Source: Phascolomyces articulosus
Taxonomy: Eukaryota; Mucoromycota; Mucoromycetes; Mucorales; Lichtheimiaceae
DNA length: 64,000 nucleotides
NCBI GenBank assembly: GCA_025677815.1
Contig: JAIXMP010000025.1
Coordinates: 616,025 to 680,024, forward strand
Direction: 5' to 3'
Numbering within the stretch: position 1 is the first letter of the stretch; each line of letters opens with the position of its first letter. Below the pieces are notes generated by a model. That model ran no database searches. It worked only from the letters and a program-made list of their open reading frames with translations, and was not told where the DNA came from. Below are positions 56,890 to 64,000 of the stretch, one piece after another. A program made the translations under genes and the position numbers.

Positions 56890-57650
56890 AATGTTGTCTA
56901 TTCGAGAGGTTATTGTATCTATATATGCACTATTGAAAAGGAGGTGTTGTTGGTGCGTATATGAGAGAAAAGAGTCTAAGAAAAAGCAAGTGACATATAA
57001 AAAAAGAATAGCTGGGTTTTTTTTTGGAGTAACCTCTTGCAGGCACTGGTAAAAGATACAACTTTATTAATTTTTATCTATCGAGAGAATGTTTCATATA
57101 AAATGAAAAAGGATTACAACTTGAGATGTTTATTAATTGTTTGTATTAGTCGTGTCAATTAGTATAGATTGTATAGAAGTCTCCTTCCGTCCTATTGACA
57201 ATATATATAATATAATCCATTCATATCGTATAAAAACATTAGTAATTAACAAGAGAAAGACTTATTCTCGGTTGTCATGTATTAAATGATACCTACTCAT
57301 CAACAATGAAGATCGGTTATTTAGTTTTATATAAAGTGGTATTGCACGCTATCATTATTTTTTTTTATTATCCCCACGAGACGATATTATGTTTTTAGAT
57401 TACCATGATGCTGATCCGTTATTGATAATAATGAAAATCAAGGAGATATTGCTTCAAAGAATGATAATCACCATATCTATAACAGTAACAGCAGTAAACG
57501 TCACTCTACGGATGAGAATGATAAATTACACTTTTCTTTTTTGTAAATTGCGTATTAAAACAAGATATTTTGGTATTATAAAATATTAATTATGTATTAT
57601 TATAGTTACTATCAAATGATTATTATTAGGTACGTATGATGATATATTAA
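56890..57650. other. Intergenic region
   Basis: Upstream of the chromodomain gene and 3' of the calcium sensor gene. AT-rich; no supported frame. Confidence 0.5.
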
Positions 57651-58803
57651 TTAAACAAGACCATCATATAAACTAAGAGCTTGTACAATCGTGGGATCTT
57701 TTTTTGATCCTTCTTTAAATTCTGCCATGGTCAAACAATCATCCTTATCCTAAAAAAAGTGAATATTTCAAATAGTATAAGTAGTGGACATACACATACA
57801 TAGGCTTTATAGAAATATGTAATAATAATACATACCAAATCCATCAGATCAAAAATCTTTTTCACACGTTTTTCAGGAGTATCTTCATCTTCAGGTAATT
57901 TGACCATACTTCCAACCATTTTATAAATAGCTTCTACAATACGTAACATTTCATCACGCGCAATACGACCATCATTATCTATATCATACAACTATATATT
58001 CAATCAACATGGATCATGGGATATTATATTAGTTGAAAAAAAGAGATCGTTATCGTTATCGTCATCCTCGTTAACATTCTCATTCTGTACGATTAGAATC
58101 GTTTCGATAGATTATATCGTCTCTTTTGAAGAAAAAACAACATTCCCTCTTTTTTTATGAATGCAACACAAGGATATATATTGATAGGAATGCTAATCAT
58201 GATGATATGAAATAGAACGATATATACCTGGAATGCCCCTAAAATAGAATAATATTATAGTAAGTAATAAGAACGAGATAGTAGAGTAAAAACAATCCTT
58301 ACGTACAAAGAAGTTTTTCATCAATACGTCCACGACTCGTGACGGATAAAGCACAAATAAATTCTCTGAAATCAATTACACCATTCTTGTTTTCATCAAA
58401 CACGTCAAATACATAATTGGCAAAACCAGAGGGGTCACCAAAAGGAAAGAATTGTTTATAAATTTTTTGGAATTCGGTTTTATCCAATTGACCTGATGGA
58501 CAATCTTTCAGAAATCCTTTATACCTAGTATAAAAATTTATATACGTACCCTGATGAGTATACATAATAATAATAATAATGACGATATGTTTTATATAAT
58601 CAAAGGATGATAACCAAGATACCATTGTTGAAGTTCTTTCTTATCGACTAACAAAAGTAATTTATAATGAATAAAAGTTAGAAATATTCATCATCATGAT
58701 TATTCACCACAAAAAAAATCATATAATAAATAATCTTACAATAAGTATGTTTTTGTAAATCAACTAATTGTTCTGTGGTAAGTTTACTTTGTGCTTTACC
58801 CAT
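57651..58803 (-). CDS. FRQ1: Neuronal calcium sensor 1 / frequenin
   Basis: complement(join(57651..57749, 57836..57991, 58228..58238, 58307..58524, 58623..58647, 58740..58803)), exactly 190 aa, the usual NCS-1 length. The N-terminal MGKAQSKLT is a myristoylation site. Next come [20 protein letters not shown] (degenerate EF1) and then EF-hands [35 protein letters not shown] and a fourth, [14 protein letters not shown]. In yeast Frq1 binds and activates the phosphatidylinositol 4-kinase Pik1 at the Golgi. Two very small exons occur: 25 nt (58623-58647) and 11 nt (58228-58238). The latter encodes the core of WAFQ and is needed to keep frame. Confidence 0.95.
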
Positions 58804-59826
58804 ATTTATATAAAATAAGAAAAAGAAGAAGAAAGACACGGTAATAATAATGTAACATATATATGTATTGTCGTTTCATGGATTCTTCCCCCCCCCTTTC
58901 CCTTCTCTTCAATCTCCTTATTTTATAATTTTATTGTTTAAAGAAACTTATCTTTATTGCTTTGTGGTCTCATTCTATAAATAAACCCTAAGTACATGAA
59001 GCATATATCAATCATCATCATCTAGTGGTTTGTTGTAGTAACTGTCTACTATCCTCCTATTCAATATTATATAGCATAAGATGACTCTTTTGTTTTATGC
59101 AAATTTATACATTCTTTTCTATTATCTCATCACTCTCTAAAAAACAAGCAAACGAATATAAGAATAATAAGGATAGAATAAGGTTGAATTTAATAAATCA
59201 TTCATTATGATAAAATAATAATAGCAAGAAAAAGAAACTATAAATGAAGAAATAAAAAAAAAGGCCGTACAAAAAAGAAAACTCAATAAATGACTAGGAG
59301 AGAAAAGGAAGAGGGGATCAGGATAGAAGATGAAGAAGAAAGGGGAAACGACAACAAGTGGTTTGTTGGTTATTTTCTTACTCCACAATAATAATATTAA
59401 AAAGATGTGTTTGTTTTTTTTAAAAAACTTCTTGATTGATGAAAAAAATTTACACAAAAAAAAAATATAAGGTTAAGTGTGTGTGTGTGTGTGTGTGGAT
59501 TGGATTGATATTGAATTGAATGTTGTTTAAAAAAATGTGAAGAAGAAGAAAAGAGAGATGGGTATCCCGATTAATAAAGAGATAATGGATTGAAAGAAAG
59601 AGAAAAAGAATTGTTGGGTTTAAGTTGACGTGAATATTGGGGTTTTGTTATTATTATTATCTTGAGTTTTTTTTTTTTTTGTTAGTTTTTTTCTTTTAAT
59701 ATCTGTTTTTTTGGTTTCTGAAAGTAAGAAGTATGGAACGATGATTCAAAATGAACAGAATCTCTTCATATCAAATAATAATAAGTGGAGGTTGTGTAAT
59801 AAAGTTGTTGTTGTTTTTTTTTTTTT
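58804..59826. other. Intergenic region
   Basis: Promoter of the calcium sensor gene and 3' flank of the Ras gene. It is purine-rich and holds a GT microsatellite. No gene is seen. Confidence 0.5.
59477..59497. repeat. (GT)n microsatellite
   Basis: About ten GT units downstream of the Ras gene. Confidence 0.9.
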
Positions 59827-60818
59827 TTACAAAATCAAACATTTGTTCTTCTTTTCCTTCTTGCTTTTGCCTTTAGGACCAGTACGTAAACCTTCACGTT
59901 GAGCACGAATAATCTTGACAACTTGATAAAAGGAACGTTCAACATTGACACATGTCTTTGCTGAAGTTTCAATAAAATCACAAGCCAACCGTCTTGCCAT
60001 CATCAAACCTTCTTCACGAGTCACTTCACGTTCTGTTACTCGATCACATTTATTACCGACTAACATTAAAGGTACGTTATCCACATCTTTGACTCGGAAA
60101 ATCTGTTCACGGAAACGTTCGATACGTTCAAATGTTGAACGGGCTGTAATTGAGTAGACGAGTAAAAATCCTTCACCATCTCTATAATATATAAAAATGG
60201 TTATTTGACAATGACAAACTAAGAAGACTAGGCATGATATATTCCCTCCCCCACCCCTTTTATTCTTATTATTATTATTTATGATAAACACAAAACTCCT
60301 TAATATATTACCTGATCCATTGATCTCTTAAAGCAGTATATTCTTCTTGACCAGCTGTATCCAAGACTTCCAAAATACAAGGTTGATCATCAATCACCAC
60401 TTGTTTACGGTATGAATCTTCAATGGTCGGATCATAAGTCTAAAAATAATAATAATAAAAAAAAGCTGGTTAAGAAAATTTTATTGCGAACAATGCAGAT
60501 TCTTTCTTTTTTTTTTTTTTACCTCTATAAAAAAATTAAAAAAATAAAGTGATTAGATTAGTTATTTTATATCTATCCATTAAAAATCATAGAGTGTTAT
60601 TTTAACGTACCAACAAAATGATTAAGACAGAGCTAAAGAAAAATAAATAAATACGCGTGCACCCATTGGGGGGGTTCATATCATATTTGAATTGTTTCAT
60701 CAGTAACATGTTCAAATCTAAAACATATCTCTCAGTCACTATCTATATTTACCTGAATAGTTAAAGCCGTTTTACCAACACCACCATCCCCTAAAACGAC
60801 TAATTTATAGAGCATCAT
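59827..60818 (-). CDS. Ras family small GTPase (RasB-like)
   Basis: complement(join(59827..60181, 60312..60439, 60523..60524, 60611..60632, 60753..60818)), 190 aa. Ras numbering fits exactly: P-loop GDGGVGKT (10-17), switch I with [14 protein letters not shown] (Y32, T35), DTAGQEEY (57-64), NKCD and ETSAK. The C-terminus [11 protein letters not shown] is a polybasic region plus CaaX box. Its final Leu predicts geranylgeranylation and plasma membrane anchoring. [19 protein letters not shown] is typical of fungal RasB/Ras2-type proteins, which control growth polarity and morphogenesis. Codon 30 (Glu) is predicted to be split over three exons, the middle one only 2 nt long (see findings). All key GTPase residues are present. 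Confidence 0.92.
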
Positions 60819-62178
60819 TTTGATTTATTATTGTTCGAGATTAGGTTGAAATGAAAAAAAAAAAACGTATGTGTGTGTGTGTGTTGTGTGCTGCGTATAT
60901 AATATATGGATGTTATGGTGGTGTGAATGAAGTGTTCTTTTATTCGTAATCACGTCGTTTTAAATTCCAAATATATGAAAAAGAAAAAAGTAAGATAAAA
61001 GGTAACTTTTTATTTCTCTCTCTCTCTCTATAAAAAATATAATGGTTCAATGTCAATGTCAAGGTTTTTTTTTTTAAGAAATGAATAGTCCCAAAATTCC
61101 AAGATGAAGAATTAAGTAATAGAGTTTTCTTTAAAGAAACGATAAGTTTTTCTATTTTTATATCTTCATCGATTCAAAAAAAAATAATAATAATAGAATA
61201 GGATACTGAATGAAAAATGTCAATATATAATGAGAAATGAAGAAAAAAAAAACATTTACCGGTTGAATAAGAAATGAACACCAATGAAATGTTTTAGATG
61301 CAAATAAAGAAAAAAAAAAGAAGAGGAGAAGAAAGAAGAAGAGAAAAAAAAAGGGTTGTTTAAAATAAGTTTAAGTGTATATATAAAATAATATAATTAT
61401 AAAAAATAGCTTAAAAAGAAAAAGAAAAACCTATCGGAGAAAATAGATCCCATTCAGTTGGGTTTTTTGATCATTAATCATCGAAGAACATTGATTATGA
61501 ATGGGTGTATGATACGGCCTATCTAATAACCATTTGATCTGATATATACATATATATATATTGATGTTATAGAAAATTAAGCTATCATTATTTTATACAA
61601 ACAAAAATAAACTATTTTTTTTAAGTTGTTTTTTTTATACTGATAGTTTTCTTTGGAATTATATGTGCAACGATAAAGACAACCATGTCTTGTAACACCC
61701 AAAGAAAAAGAAAAAAAAAAGCCTTTTCCCCATTTTATATTATGGATGATTACGATGACAATACACAACATTCTTCTTTATCATGATAATAATAATACTG
61801 AAATAGGAGTACCTTGAAAGATACTTGCTTGATTAATGCTGTTGTTGTATTTCAAGATATATATATATATATATATATTGCTCCTTTTATTTCCCCTTTT
61901 ATAAGGAGTGGAAGAAGAGTTTATATATATTTGAGGCTGTTCCAAATTTTAATTTACCTTTTATATATATAACTATATATCCTGACTGAAAGCATATGTG
62001 TGTAGAATGGGTAGGTAGGTAGATTGTATGAGTAATAGTAGTAGTATAATCATCTTTTTTTTTCTTTTTCGTACATATTTTTATATAATAATAAAAAAAA
62101 ACACACACAAGGGAAGAAGAGTACATCCATAAAATCAACAACAACAATAATAATAATTATAAGTATAAGTAATTTTTT
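60819..62178. other. Intergenic region
   Basis: Ras promoter (with a TG run at about 60867-60885) and 3' flank of the tetraspanin gene. AT-rich with purine tracts at 61300-61350. No gene is supported. Confidence 0.5.
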
Positions 62179-63767
62179 TTAATTTTTTTCATAAGAATGA
62201 CGAGGTGTAATAACCATGGATTGATCATGATCAGTACAAGTGGTTCTTGCTCTTGTTACAATAGGTTCTGGTGGAGTGTTAGGATGAGAGAGCGGATAAT
62301 TTTTTTTATCATCCAATGATACTTGTTTTAACCGACTTTGTTCCCAATCACGCCAATCGTGGAAACGTCCCAAATAAGCAATCAAGGGTCGAGGTCGAGT
62401 ACCAAACAAATGATCCACATGGTTGGCACATAATAATGAGATAATAATAATCATGATATGAACAGGAACAAGACAAAAGGTGACTATATAAGTTTTTGTC
62501 AAGAAATAATGTTCAAATAAATAAAATTTATAATCACATCCTGGTAAAAGTGATTCTGGCCAACATCGAGCAAAATAAGTTGCATGATCATGCGGATTAT
62601 CAAATCCACAACAATGTAACTATAAAAAAAATAAAAAATATGCAGTGTGAGTTTAATTTTCTATAAATCTTATATTTTTCATGGTCATTTTTCTGTCTCT
62701 TTTTTTTTATGGAGGATAGAATGGATTCCATATTCTATGTATATATATATATATATATACGATAATGAGGGTAAATAGAGAGAGAATAAGAAGGAGGAGA
62801 ATACATACATTATCTTGCAGAGCGATTTGATCTTGCGGGGAAAAATCATAACGCCACTGCATGCCAAGTTTAGCCCTAAGATTCCATACATCTCCCTTAT
62901 AAGATAAATAACCTACAGCAGACAGGAGAGCAAAGCAGGGCCATAGTAGGAGTGCGTATATACCAAGAACACGTCGATCTTTCCATCGTATACCTACAAG
63001 ACCTACAATCGATGTAATGACAGCAAGAAAAGCAGCTGTAAATGTCACTGCTAAAATATCTCGATTGGCAACAACAATGACAATAGCACGTTGGTATCCT
63101 AATCATCATTATGTCATTAGTAAAAATTATTCTATCTTGTTGGGAGAGAGAGAGAGAGAGAGAGAGATAATTGGCCTATTCATGATTTTTTTTTACCTTT
63201 AGCATAAGTCACTATACAACCAAGAACAAAAAACATGCCATATAAAAGTAACTATATAATAAATAATAATAAAAATAAAAATAATAAAAAGCGTTGTTAA
63301 TCTTTATGAATACACTAAACTTTTAAAATCTTTGTTTTACCACTATATTAGAGCAAAGTAAAAGCCAACGTGCTAATGTCCAACCAAAATAACGACGTGG
63401 TTCACGACGAACATCAGGTCGACCAAATGTTTTTGGATACAAAGATTGTTGTTTCTGTGCAAGGTATTTTTCATTATCTTGGTTATCCATCCATTCATGA
63501 TGATTTGTATAGGTACTCGATGTTGCTGATGTAGAAGAAGAGGATACAGTGTTTTCTTTCACATCGATTTGTTTGCGGTCATTACATTGTGATGATGATT
63601 TAGATGATTTTTGTTGATTATCCACTGGAACGACTTCATTTATATTACTATATTGATGATTATCGTGAAATAGAAAGATGATGAGTAATATCAATATAAT
63701 AAAAAAAAGGATGGATCAAAATTAAATAGAGATATATAGTTTACCTATCATCATTATGAGACACCAT
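62179..63767 (-). CDS. Tetraspanin
   Basis: complement(join(62179..62619, 62809..63098, 63197..63251, 63341..63647, 63745..63767)), 371 aa, frame kept at all junctions. Four transmembrane helices: about 100-126 (LARWLLLCSNIVLLLYGMFF), 138-162 (AAFLAVITSIVGLVGI), 166-190 (GIYALLLWPCFALLSAVGYL) and 264-287 (VTFCLVPVHIMIIIISLLC). The large loop between TM3 and TM4 has the tetraspanin CCG motif (LHCCGFDNP, about 226-234) and two more cysteines (ARCWPESLLPGCDY). Fungal tetraspanins organise plasma membrane domains; some act in septin-dependent invasion. The long Ser-rich cytosolic N-terminus (about 95 residues) is unusual. Subfamily not assigned. Confidence 0.85.
63144..63168. repeat. (GA)n microsatellite in a tetraspanin intron
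   Basis: About eleven GA units within the intron between exons 3 and 4 of the tetraspanin gene. Confidence 0.9.
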
Positions 63768-64000
63768 TTCACATAACAATTTAATCGATGGTTATAAAAT
63801 AAAATACAAGAACAACAATGAACGAATGGGATAATGGGAAAAAAGGGGAGAGAAAAGGGTGAGGATAGACTTTTGTTTTTGTATATAAAAGAAGTGTAGT
63901 AAGAGCGAGAAAGAGAGAGAGAGAGAGAGAAAGAAAGAAAGAGAGTGATTCAACAAATTGATATCATTAAAAAAAGGTTGATAATCCCTTTTTTTGTTAT
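63768..64000. promoter_or_regulatory. Tetraspanin upstream region
   Basis: Purine-rich DNA with a GA/GAAA repeat at 63903-63946, directly upstream of the tetraspanin start; probably its promoter. Confidence 0.45.

Noticed and set aside
1..64000. Biosynthetic cluster around the oxygenase
   Set aside because: Neighbours are housekeeping genes (tRNA synthetase, permease, adaptin); no synthase or tailoring enzymes are adjacent.

Overview
The window looks like nuclear DNA of a filamentous fungus, most likely Mucoromycota (Mucorales or a relative). It is AT-rich. Genes are compact and rich in short GT-AG introns (mostly 50-120 bp). The gene set is fungal: Ecm33/Sps2 wall protein, UapA-type purine permease, endopolyphosphatase Ppn1, Alg9, AP-3 beta and a RasB-like GTPase. 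No prokaryotic operon structure, rRNA, convincing tRNA or CRISPR array was seen. Exon-intron models were built by hand from splice signals. Each complete multi-exon model reported keeps its reading frame through every junction.

Layout. 1-6.3 kb: 3' end of an UNC-45/She4 myosin chaperone gene, a Rib2-type deaminase, an unrecognised disordered protein, a decayed Sel1-repeat gene and an Ecm33-family GPI wall protein. 6.3-20.7 kb: AP-3 beta, cytosolic leucyl-tRNA synthetase, an isopenicillin-N-synthase-like oxygenase, a secreted nucleoside deaminase and a uric acid/xanthine permease. The deaminase and permease are divergently transcribed. 20.7-24.9 kb: a gene-poor block with two eroded copies of one protein family, one of them broken by a 383-bp foldback element (MITE). 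24.9-28.9 kb: a golgin-like protein and a 2.8-kb PIF/Harbinger transposon with two intact convergent ORFs. 29.7-49.4 kb: RanGAP, Ppn1, RPL22, a membrane protein, neurochondrin, a TPR/F-box/LRR protein, an acidic unknown and a PA-TM-RING ubiquitin ligase. 50.1-64 kb: Alg9, a chromodomain protein resembling Chp1 of the RITS complex, neuronal calcium sensor NCS-1/Frq1, a RasB-like GTPase and a tetraspanin.

The genes are mostly housekeeping or trafficking genes and are not an obvious cluster. The most unusual points are these: a predicted 2-nt micro-exon that completes a switch I codon of the Ras gene, along with other micro-exons of 11-25 nt; the young-looking Harbinger element with a perfect 30-bp subterminal palindrome; the MITE nested in a relic gene family; and the Chp1-like chromodomain protein.
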